Assembly: GCA_001873945.1 (NCBI GenBank) | Contig: MNYI01000131.1 | Span: forward strand, 1-5,459 | Length of the DNA stretch: 5,459 nucleotides | Source of the DNA: Candidatus Desantisbacteria bacterium CG2_30_40_21 | GTDB taxonomy: Bacteria; UBA9089; CG2-30-40-21 | Reading direction: 5' to 3' | Shown: positions 1 through 5,198 of the stretch, piece by piece | Layout: each line of letters begins with the position of its first letter | Numbering within the stretch: the first letter of the stretch is position 1 | Program-made: the position numbers and the translations under genes | Notes under the pieces: model-generated | Seen by the model: the letters and a program-made list of their open reading frames with translations, nothing else | Databases searched by the model: none | Told to the model about the DNA's origin: nothing

Positions 1-155
1 ACTCAAGTGGGGCATAAATTGCGATTTTTTCGGTGAGGATTAATCAAGGAGAGCAAGGCGCGCAAGGTGAGCAATAGTGTACTATTGCTCACCTGAACAA
101 CACAGCTATCGTTGATTAAGACCAGCGAAAAACGCAATTTATGCCCCACTTGAGT
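1..155. mobile_element. MITE-like long palindromic element, copy 1
   Basis: The element has perfect 23-bp terminal inverted repeats (1-23 against 133-155), beginning ACTCAAGTGGGGCATAAA. Between them the sequence remains an imperfect palindrome: the AATCAA near 43 pairs with TTGATT near 113. At the centre are two perfect 13-bp arms (66-78 and 81-93, GGTGAGCAATAGT and its complement) separated by only GT. The whole unit could therefore fold into one long hairpin. No coding capacity is seen. A second, nearly identical copy in the same orientation lies at 5217-5375, and a solo end lies at 3593-3615. Short length, inverted ends and multiple copies are the hallmarks of a non-autonomous transposable element; mobility itself is inferred. 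The left flank is outside the window, so a target duplication cannot be checked here. Confidence 0.85.
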
Positions 156-175
156 ATATATTACAAGTAGTAGTT

Positions 176-274
176 AGGGTCTGTCGCAAAATAACTGTTA
201 CATTCAATTGCCGCTTCATCTCGTCCAGCAAATCGACAACCTCGATGTAACACATTTATTTTGTGACAGACCCT
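176..274. mobile_element. 99-bp element with terminal inverted repeats
   Basis: The left end begins AGGGTCTGTCGCAAAATAA and the right end reads, on the other strand, AGGGTCTGTCACAAAATAA, so 18 of the outer 19 positions match; a further TGTTACAT/GTTACAT stretch continues the pairing inward. The interior of about 40 bp is unstructured and non-coding. The ends are unrelated to those of the neighbouring MITE. They loosely resemble ends of IS6-type insertion sequences (a GGNNCTGTTGCAAA pattern), which is family knowledge recalled rather than a search. It lies 10 bp beyond the radical SAM stop codon and may also act as a 3' hairpin for that transcript, although no T-run follows. It could be a small MITE or the fused ends of an internally deleted insertion sequence. 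Confidence 0.6.
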
Positions 275-284
275 TAGATTACAA

Positions 285-1790
285 TCAAACCCGTTTCGTT
301 ATCCACCTTATCCCCTTTGCAATATCACTCCACAACATCTTGCCATTCCTCAAGTACATCCTTCTTCTGGATAAGAATTGTCGAACAATACTTCCAAATC
401 GAACATTATGCCAATAAAATTTGCTGAGCAGCTCATGGCTTATCTGTTGAAACCTTTCAGGCTCAATATTATTTGTCCTTCGATGAGGGTCAACAAGGAA
501 ATAATCCCTCGGATGTCTGGTCAAAAACTGGTTAATTTCAATATTCTCACAGTAAACACCTGCCTCAACCCCCATCTCAAATAGTCTGGTTGATGGATAT
601 GGGGTATATAAAAATATGCCTGCATGTGGCGGATTTATCCTCTTCATTAATGTATAGGTTGCCTTCATATCCTCTTCTGTTTCTATAGGCAGTCCCATCA
701 TAAAGTATGCTCCCCAGAATATGCCGCTCTTGTTCAGTTTATTTGCTGCCCTCTGGATGAGGTCAATAGATATACCCTTCTGGATTATCCCCAGCACCCT
801 CTCACTGCCGCTCTCAATCCCTATCTTTATCAGATTACACCCTGCGAGTTTCATCAGCTTGAGTGCCTTTTCATCAATCAGATTCACACGGGTAGCACAA
901 CTCCAGTTGATATTTAGCCCTTCCTTGATAATTCTTTCACACAACTCGACTGTCCTTTCTTTGCTTACACCAAAAGAGTTATCGTAAAATATAAACTGTG
1001 TTGTGTTAAATTTATCCCGCACAAACCGTATCTCTTCAATAACACTATCTATGTTTCTATGCTGGACTATTGATTGATTGGATAATCTACCATTCCACAC
1101 CAAGGCACAAAAGGCACACCTGAATGGACACCCCCGTGAGGTAACCATCATCCCCATATCCTCGCCTGTGTAGGAGTCAATATTTATCAATGCCTCCCTC
1201 GCCGGCAAAACATTAATATCCTCAGGTGTAGCCGTATCTGGATTATGGATAATCTCTCCATTCTGTCGATATGATAGTCTGGGTATATCGCTAAGTTCAA
1301 GCCTATCCCTCAGGCTACAGACAAGCCTCAGAAATGTTGTCTCGCTCTGTCCCCTTATTACCATATCAATATTTTTGTCTTTGAAAGGGTCATCTGGTCT
1401 TAAGGTTGGATATTGTCCCTCAACCACAACTACACAATCAGGATAATATTCCTTAATTAATTCTGCTGTTTTCATTACCGAGCCAAATCTTGTTACGCTT
1501 GCCGAGATACAAGCCACGGCAGGTTTATATTTATCCAGAACAGCCTTCATCTCCCCCCAAGCAGGATGGTTTTTATCATTTAATCCGCTCATATACATCG
1601 ATAGCCTTTGGTATTCATCACTGAAGTCAATATCATCTCCACGATTGATAACATCAGCATCAAATATGGCTACCTCGGAAAACCCATGTAATTTAAGGGT
1701 AGCAGCAATATAAGCCAATTCCAAAGGATAATACCGATGAATAAAGCCTGTAAATCTTTTGAATGGTGGATCAATTAATAGTATTTGCAT
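285..1790 (-). CDS. B12-binding-type radical SAM protein
   Basis: This 501-residue protein has the layout of the cobalamin-dependent (class B / BchE-like) radical SAM family. Residues 1 to about 150 form a Rossmann-like N-terminal domain starting MQILLIDPPF. The radical SAM core follows, with the 4Fe-4S motif CPFRCAFC (Cys221, Cys225, Cys228), a GIESGSE SAM-contact segment at about 324-330 and GLPIETEED at about 366-374. A basic C-terminal tail rich in Arg and Lys ends the protein. Length and domain order are normal. In this family SAM is cleaved to a 5'-deoxyadenosyl radical, often for methyl transfer or ring chemistry; the substrate here is unknown. Two family signatures differ: the usual GG-x-H-P-T loop reads EGQYPT (125-130), and no DxHxxG cobalamin lower-ligand motif is seen. 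The start is chosen because MQILLIDPPF is the expected N-terminus, but no clear Shine-Dalgarno precedes it. It is the last of three co-directional genes, 83 bp after the small barrel fragment. Confidence 0.88.
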   Translation of the reverse strand: MQILLIDPPFKRFTGFIHRYYPLELAYIAATLKLHGFSEVAIFDADVINRGDDIDFSDEYQRLSMYMSGLNDKNHPAWGEMKAVLDKYKPAVACISASVTRFGSVMKTAELIKEYYPDCVVVVEGQYPTLRPDDPFKDKNIDMVIRGQSETTFLRLVCSLRDRLELSDIPRLSYRQNGEIIHNPDTATPEDINVLPAREALINIDSYTGEDMGMMVTSRGCPFRCAFCALVWNGRLSNQSIVQHRNIDSVIEEIRFVRDKFNTTQFIFYDNSFGVSKERTVELCERIIKEGLNINWSCATRVNLIDEKALKLMKLAGCNLIKIGIESGSERVLGIIQKGISIDLIQRAANKLNKSGIFWGAYFMMGLPIETEEDMKATYTLMKRINPPHAGIFLYTPYPSTRLFEMGVEAGVYCENIEINQFLTRHPRDYFLVDPHRRTNNIEPERFQQISHELLSKFYWHNVRFGSIVRQFLSRRRMYLRNGKMLWSDIAKGIRWITKRV

Positions 1791-1873
1791 TATTATTTTC
1801 TACATTTGGATCAGAATTTTTCACTCGTTTCGCGTTTTTCGTAGGTATGCCATTAGAGAGTTCTATCACCACT

Positions 1874-2095
1874 TTAATACTGCCAGTTAATGCTTAAATT
1901 ATATACCGAGAAATCACCCCAATCAGCACTATAGCTGGGTTGCTCTAATCTTACCATATCAAATTTGATATCAAGGGGAATTTTGGACTTACTGATTTTA
2001 TTGACAGGCAATTGAATACCAAAACCATATGTTGTATCTTCCAATAGATTTTTATTGTGTTCTGGATGACCTTTGCAGATTATTTTGTAAGCCAT
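1874..2095 (-). CDS. small protein resembling the C-terminal strands of an outer-membrane beta-barrel; probable remnant
   Basis: The product is 73 residues. Residues about 20-73 alternate polar and hydrophobic positions and end in NLSINWQY, an aromatic-terminated final strand as recognised by the outer-membrane insertion machinery. The pattern GFGIQLP...IPLDIKFDMV...FSVYNLSINWQY recalls the last strands of PorV/UPF0164-like barrels; this is a judgement by eye. There is no signal peptide, and the first 18 residues (MAYKIICKGHPEHNKNLL) are unlike a barrel N-terminus, so the protein could not reach the outer membrane as it stands. A strong AGGAGG lies 9 bp before the ATG, and an in-frame TGA just upstream closes the frame. 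It sits 53 bp after the peptidase/barrel gene. The likeliest reading is a 3' fragment of a larger barrel gene that still has, or has acquired, a start. A genuine small gene is possible. Confidence 0.5.
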   Translation of the reverse strand: MAYKIICKGHPEHNKNLLEDTTYGFGIQLPVNKISKSKIPLDIKFDMVRLEQPSYSADWGDFSVYNLSINWQY

Positions 2096-2104
2096 TTGGA
2101 CATC

Positions 2105-2110
2105 CCTCCT
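2105..2110 (-). promoter_or_regulatory. Shine-Dalgarno AGGAGG for the 73-codon ORF
   Basis: A perfect AGGAGG lies 9 bp before the ATG at 2095. It is the main reason to believe that this short frame is translated. An overlapping 16-codon frame starts at the ATG just upstream (2130) and ends inside the small gene, but it has no ribosome-binding site of similar quality. Confidence 0.6.
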
Positions 2111-2148
2111 TCAACTTCTTCGTGTAGCATCTCTGTTATCCACCCCTA

Positions 2149-3357
2149 TTATCTGAAGATTGACACACCACCATGTCTTTTACCCGTACCCCTCTCATCC
2201 CCTGCTTGCCTGTTCCCCGGAAATTTTATACTCAAATAAGTTGTCATATCCTTTTCCTCTTTCATAGTTCCCTTTACTCCAATAATCGCCATAGCACCTC
2301 TGATATATCCGAGGAACCCACCAAATTCCTGCCAGAGTTCTATGCCGTAGGAGGCTTTAGTCTTCTGTCCTTCAGCAAACCCTGCCTCAGTAAATACAGA
2401 CAGGCAAAGGTCATACAAGAATATATTTGGATTCCACAACCCTCCATTTATACTCAAAACAGGCTGGGTGTACTCTGCTGAAACAAGAGCCAATTTGTTA
2501 CCCTTGAGTGGGTTTTTATCATCCACATTCTCATATCCACGGATCATTAATTCCTCTTTTTCAGGGGCGTCTGGCTGATATTTCCCCCAAAGTTTAAGTT
2601 TAACCTGACTGTTGTTAATGTATCGTGTGATCTGCATCTCTGTTTCTAATGTCTGCCAGTTTATTTTTTTCATTTGTGCCTTTTCTTGCGAAGAGTTTTC
2701 TGCTGCTGTGTATATACCCATTCTGGTTTTTGGAAAATTAAGGGAAAATTGGGTTGATACATCAAGCTCTCTGGTCTTTTTGGTGCCAAGCTTTTCCTTC
2801 CCACCAAGCCCAACCCAAACAGAAAGTGGATCAGCTATCTTGTACCTCAACGGATAATCCCACCAAAGCCCTACCGATTTATCTTCATCCTTTTTATATG
2901 TTGTAAATGATAGGTTTGGCTGATATATTGAGCCATTGATTGTCGTTAAAAGCAGTGGTATGCCCTCGGTACGGGTCAGATGAGCAATATGGGTATACTC
3001 ATGTACAGCCACTTGTCTATACCAGTTTTCGCTTATTCCAAGAGTGGTAAGTGAGTCTGATGGGTAGGTAAAGATGTGCATATTCTTAAATATCGGGTCG
3101 GCAAATCCATTGGTAAGCATTCCATTATCCTCAATCACTACAGGCAGATTCCCTATGCGTTTGTTACCGGTAAGATTAACCACATCTTGTCGGTAATATT
3201 CAAGGTTATTCAGTGTCTGCTCTGCCTCCCATTGATAGCCTTGCGGATAAAAGCAGGTGAAGTGTGGTGTTTTCAGGGTGTTCCATTCTGCCCTTGCTTG
3301 GGATGAGAAGAGGCATAACGCCATGATTAAGAATAGATTGTTTCTTAGGAACTTCAT
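2149..3357 (-). CDS. secreted peptidase-MA-like/barrel protein, apparently internally deleted
   Basis: Translation from the ATG at 3357 gives 402 residues. Residues 1-23 are a clear signal peptide (MKFLRNNLFLIMALCLF core, cleavage after ARA). Residues about 25-150 resemble the N-terminal metallopeptidase domain of TolB-propeller proteins: NGFADP, then HEYTHIAHL with the HExxH zinc motif at 119-123. Family members normally continue to a W-x-x-EG segment carrying the third zinc ligand, then a beta-propeller of several hundred residues, then a surface-antigen-like barrel. Here the sequence passes from INGSIYQPN directly into barrel-like LSFTTYKKDEDKSVG, and near residue 272 shows the barrel-type IRGY motif followed by an EYTQPVL strand. 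The propeller and third ligand are absent, so proteolysis is doubtful. The last 21 residues, after YLSIKFPG, are Gly/Arg-rich and unlike a barrel end. The frame is open throughout. Family assignment is by recognised motifs only. It is first in the possible three-gene transcript. Confidence 0.7.
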   Translation of the reverse strand: MKFLRNNLFLIMALCLFSSQARAEWNTLKTPHFTCFYPQGYQWEAEQTLNNLEYYRQDVVNLTGNKRIGNLPVVIEDNGMLTNGFADPIFKNMHIFTYPSDSLTTLGISENWYRQVAVHEYTHIAHLTRTEGIPLLLTTINGSIYQPNLSFTTYKKDEDKSVGLWWDYPLRYKIADPLSVWVGLGGKEKLGTKKTRELDVSTQFSLNFPKTRMGIYTAAENSSQEKAQMKKINWQTLETEMQITRYINNSQVKLKLWGKYQPDAPEKEELMIRGYENVDDKNPLKGNKLALVSAEYTQPVLSINGGLWNPNIFLYDLCLSVFTEAGFAEGQKTKASYGIELWQEFGGFLGYIRGAMAIIGVKGTMKEEKDMTTYLSIKFPGNRQAGDERGTGKRHGGVSIFR

Positions 3358-3362
3358 TTTTT

Positions 3363-3368
3363 CTCCTT
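3363..3368 (-). promoter_or_regulatory. Shine-Dalgarno AAGGAG deciding the start at 3357
   Basis: AAGGAG lies 5 bp before the ATG at 3357. A longer frame opens at 3405, but that ATG lies within the promoter, upstream of the -10 box and therefore of the transcript. The 3357 start also places a signal peptide exactly at the N-terminus, so it is preferred. Confidence 0.8.
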
Positions 3369-3373
3369 TTAGG

Positions 3374-3402
3374 ATTATACAAGATTTATTGGTTTTTGTC
3401 AA
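3374..3402 (-). promoter_or_regulatory. consensus sigma70-type promoter for the peptidase/barrel gene
   Basis: On the minus strand TTGACA (3397-3402) and TATAAT (3374-3379) are separated by exactly 17 bp, a perfect match to the housekeeping consensus. Transcription should begin about 6-7 bp past the -10 box, close to 3367, which leaves a leader of only about 10-13 nt that begins at or within the Shine-Dalgarno sequence. It probably drives the whole minus-strand group down to the radical SAM gene, since no other convincing promoter is seen between them. Confidence 0.85.
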
Positions 3403-3411
3403 CAATTTTAT

Positions 3412-3440
3412 TTGACATTTTGCTACAATTGTGATAAAAT
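3412..3440 (+). promoter_or_regulatory. plus-strand promoter-like sequence within the palindrome
   Basis: TTGACA (3412-3417), a 17-bp spacer and TAAAAT (3435-3440) form a near-consensus sigma70-type promoter facing away from the peptidase gene. No sizeable plus-strand gene follows. The first candidate downstream is the 21-codon ORF at 3626, after a leader of roughly 180 nt containing inverted repeats. The match may be a by-product of the palindrome. Confidence 0.4.
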
Positions 3441-3445
3441 GTCAA
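3412..3445. promoter_or_regulatory. 34-bp palindrome, operator-like
   Basis: Perfect 10-bp arms (TTGACATTTT and AAAATGTCAA) flank a centre that is itself palindromic (ACAATTGT). In all, 28 of 34 positions obey the symmetry. It lies about 10 bp upstream of the -35 box of the minus-strand promoter, a fitting place for an activator or repressor site. No recognised regulator site is assigned. Confidence 0.5.
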
Positions 3446-3480
3446 GGTACAGTTTCTGGTTATATCATTACAATTTGCTT

Positions 3481-3557
3481 GTTAGACTTACAAGAAATTG
3501 AATTCACAATAGTTTGGTAAACCAGAAGAAAAAAAAGACAACGAAGTGAAGTCTAAC
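3481..3557. repeat. inverted repeat with 9-bp arms, 59-bp interior
   Basis: GTTAGACTT (3481-3489) and AAGTCTAAC (3549-3557) are exact complements. The interior is purine-rich on the right side and includes a small TGGTAAACCA dyad near 3514-3523. Its function is unknown; it could be a worn element or structure in a leader RNA. Confidence 0.4.
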
Positions 3558-3560
3558 CAT

Positions 3561-3594
3561 AAAAAATAACTGGATGGGCAGTAGCCTGCCAGTT
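3561..3594 (-). terminator. rho-independent terminator downstream of cca
   Basis: Read on the minus strand, AACTGG...CCAGTT arms (3568-3594), with a GGCAG/CTGCC inner pairing and a GCTA loop, are followed by an A and a run of six T (3561-3566). The stem is bulged on one side. It begins 81 bp beyond the cca stop, with the solo MITE end in between, and is oriented to end that transcript before it reaches the peptidase promoter. Confidence 0.6.
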
Positions 3595-3615
3595 ATACTT
3601 AAGTGGGGCATAAAT
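3593..3615 (+). repeat. solo MITE terminal repeat
   Basis: These 23 bp match the left end of MITE copy 2, including its TTATA lead-in, at 22 of 23 positions (TTATACTTAAGTGGGGCATA against TTATACTCAAGTGGGGCATA, both followed by AAT). After AAAT the sequence departs from the MITE. No right end with matching sequence is found nearby, so this is a single end rather than a full copy. Confidence 0.8.
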
Positions 3616-3625
3616 GGAGGGAAAA

Positions 3626-3691
3626 ATGAATCAGACTGTAGAGAAAATAATAACACAAGCTTTTGCTGACGCCACTCAAGAATTTTCGTGA
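3626..3691 (+). pseudogene. 21-codon ORF after the solo MITE end; possible truncated transposase start
   Basis: The ATG at 3626 follows a GGAGG (3616-3620) at 5-bp spacing, itself directly after the solo terminal repeat. The product MNQTVEKIITQAFADATQEF-S stops at 3691, overlapping the end of the convergent cca gene by 16 bp. The arrangement of terminal repeat, ribosome-binding site and start codon within about 35 bp is what the left edge of an insertion sequence looks like. The likely reading is that this is the 5' scrap of a transposase gene cut short by the junction with cca. I do not recognise the peptide, and 21 codons can also arise by chance. Confidence 0.35.
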
Positions 3692-5172
3692 TCCCTTGCA
3701 TATTTCAAGGCAGCCATCTTATCTGTTATCCTTCCCTCTGCTATTCCTTCCTCTACTGCCTGAAGTAATCTTCCAATCAACGGGGATGGTGGCAGGCAAA
3801 GATATTCCATTAAGTCATGACCATTGATCAATCTTGGAGGGTTTGCGGATGGTTGATGAGAATAAAGTTTTTCCAGAAAATAGCAGACAACTTCATAGTG
3901 TTTTTTTCTTTCCTCTGCACTTGATGCCGGCCCCATTGTTGCATACCTATCAGCTAAGGAGAGCAACAGCACAGATATTCCCTCCTGCTGGGTAGCCTTA
4001 AAAAATCTATACACAGCCCTATCTGTTATCTTCTCTGCCTCAACCAGATGCCCGGGTCTCATGTGATGCGTAACCATACATTTCAGCATCTCCGTTTGTC
4101 TTGCAGAAAGTTTCAGCCTTATTCCAATTACTTCCATTATATCCCCACCCTTTATGTCATGTCCCAGGAATCTTATCCGTCCATTCTCTATACTGGCACA
4201 GGCTGGCTTTCCAATGTCATGCAAAATGGAGGCTAATTTTAGCAGACAATATCTGCTTGTTCCAGATATTTCTTCCTGAAGATATTCTTGAATATGATGA
4301 TACCATTTGGGGAATAATTCTCGTAGTCTCTTGCACATATCCTCAAGATGAAAGAGTGTTTGAAGCAGATGATTCCAGACATCAAGATGATGGAACTCAT
4401 TTTGAGGCACATCCTTAGCCGCCATTATCTCCGGGATTATTTCCTTCAGCAATCCGAGATTATCAAGAAGGACAATGTATGGATAGGCATATTCAACGGA
4501 CATGATCAAAAGCAACTCATAAACAATTCGTTCCACAGCAACCGTAGATAGAAAATAGGATAATTCTTTGAGGCTAATAATAGATTCAGGGGTAAAAGAA
4601 AATTGTAATTGAGCAGAAAACCTTACAGCTCGAATCAGCCGCAATGGGTCATCTATGATATTCTGTCTCCCAATAATCTGTATCCGCTTTTGTTCCAGAT
4701 CATCAAGTCCGTTTAATGGGTCAATAAGACTATCAGGCTGGTTAAGATTTATGGCAAGACTATTAATAGTAATATCCCTTAGTTGGAGGTCATGAATAAT
4801 ATCTGTTCCTTTCAAGGATGAAATATCAAGGAAGGTTGAAGGCTGAAGGCTGAAGGCTGAAGGCTGAGAGAATGGAAAATTCGGTATATTTACTGCCTCA
4901 TGCCTCTTGCCTCCTGCTGACTGCTGACTGAATGCCTCCCGGCAAATAATCCTTGTGGTTTGTGTTTCCTGATCCATGATAATCAGTCGTCCGCCAATGG
5001 CTGTAGCAACAGCTTGAGAGAATGCAAGGGCATCCCCGCTAACCACAAAGTCATAATCATTAGACGCAATACCCAGAATCATATCACGGATATATCCGCC
5101 GACAAGGAACACCTCTTGTCCATTTTTTTCAGCTATTTGAGTGATAGTAGCAATAATTTTGGAATTAATCAT
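3676..5172 (-). CDS. cca: CCA-adding tRNA nucleotidyltransferase with HD domain
   Basis: The 498-residue protein belongs to the class II tRNA nucleotidyltransferase / poly(A) polymerase family, which adds or repairs the 3' CCA of tRNAs using CTP and ATP in the cytoplasm. The head domain shows GGYIRD (25-30), the metal-binding DYD (Asp39, Asp41), LRDITINSLA (131-140, the RRDFTINA motif) and DDPLRLIRAVRF (174-185). An HD phosphohydrolase-like domain follows, with HHLDVWNH (261-268), ILHDIGKP (His318-Asp319) and THHMRPG. The C-terminus has LINGHDLMEYL. Residues about 80-114 are an in-frame insertion made of heptamer repeats. The start fits the family N-terminus, but no good Shine-Dalgarno precedes it; a TACAAT lies immediately before the ATG. 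A CCA-specific rather than A-only or poly(A) role cannot be fully settled by eye. It is a single gene between the two repeat clusters. Confidence 0.9.
   Translation of the reverse strand: MINSKIIATITQIAEKNGQEVFLVGGYIRDMILGIASNDYDFVVSGDALAFSQAVATAIGGRLIIMDQETQTTRIICREAFSQQSAGGKRHEAVNIPNFPFSQPSAFSLQPSTFLDISSLKGTDIIHDLQLRDITINSLAINLNQPDSLIDPLNGLDDLEQKRIQIIGRQNIIDDPLRLIRAVRFSAQLQFSFTPESIISLKELSYFLSTVAVERIVYELLLIMSVEYAYPYIVLLDNLGLLKEIIPEIMAAKDVPQNEFHHLDVWNHLLQTLFHLEDMCKRLRELFPKWYHHIQEYLQEEISGTSRYCLLKLASILHDIGKPACASIENGRIRFLGHDIKGGDIMEVIGIRLKLSARQTEMLKCMVTHHMRPGHLVEAEKITDRAVYRFFKATQQEGISVLLLSLADRYATMGPASSAEERKKHYEVVCYFLEKLYSHQPSANPPRLINGHDLMEYLCLPPSPLIGRLLQAVEEGIAEGRITDKMAALKYARDHENS
4831..4928. 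repeat. paired 7-bp tandem repeats inserted inside cca
   Basis: Five heptamers lie at 4831-4865 (GAAGGTT once, then GAAGGCT four times). After 28 bp of other sequence, five more lie at 4894-4928 (TGCCTCA, TGCCTCT, TGCCTCC, TGCTGAC, TGCTGAC). Both blocks are 35 bp, and the whole stretch is 98 bp, or 14 heptamer lengths. It codes for the Ser/Gln/Pro/Phe-rich segment FSQQSAGG...FSQPSAFSLQPSTF of the enzyme, at a place where relatives pass almost directly from the RII strand to the LDIS strand. Confidence 0.85.
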
Positions 5173-5198
5173 ATATTGTAACTACTTTGGAAAATGGG

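Noticed and set aside
208..1000. Plus-strand open frames opposite the radical SAM gene
   Set aside because: They are antisense to a well-supported gene, lack ribosome-binding sites and resemble no family.
1817..1848. Degenerate GAAAAACGC/GAAACGAG-type repeat in the gap before the radical SAM gene
   Set aside because: The period is irregular and the stretch too short to separate from AT-rich spacer sequence; no clear promoter is seen in this gap either.
3358..3405. Longer start for the peptidase/barrel gene (ATG at 3405, 16 extra residues)
   Set aside because: It lies upstream of the -10 box and has no ribosome-binding site; the inner ATG at 3357 has AAGGAG and begins a proper signal peptide.
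4048..4551. Plus-strand open frames opposite cca
   Set aside because: The minus frame carries every family motif; these are antisense shadows.
4831..4928. CRISPR-like or satellite array
   Set aside because: The units are 7 bp with no spacers and lie inside a coding frame; this is a tandem-repeat insertion.
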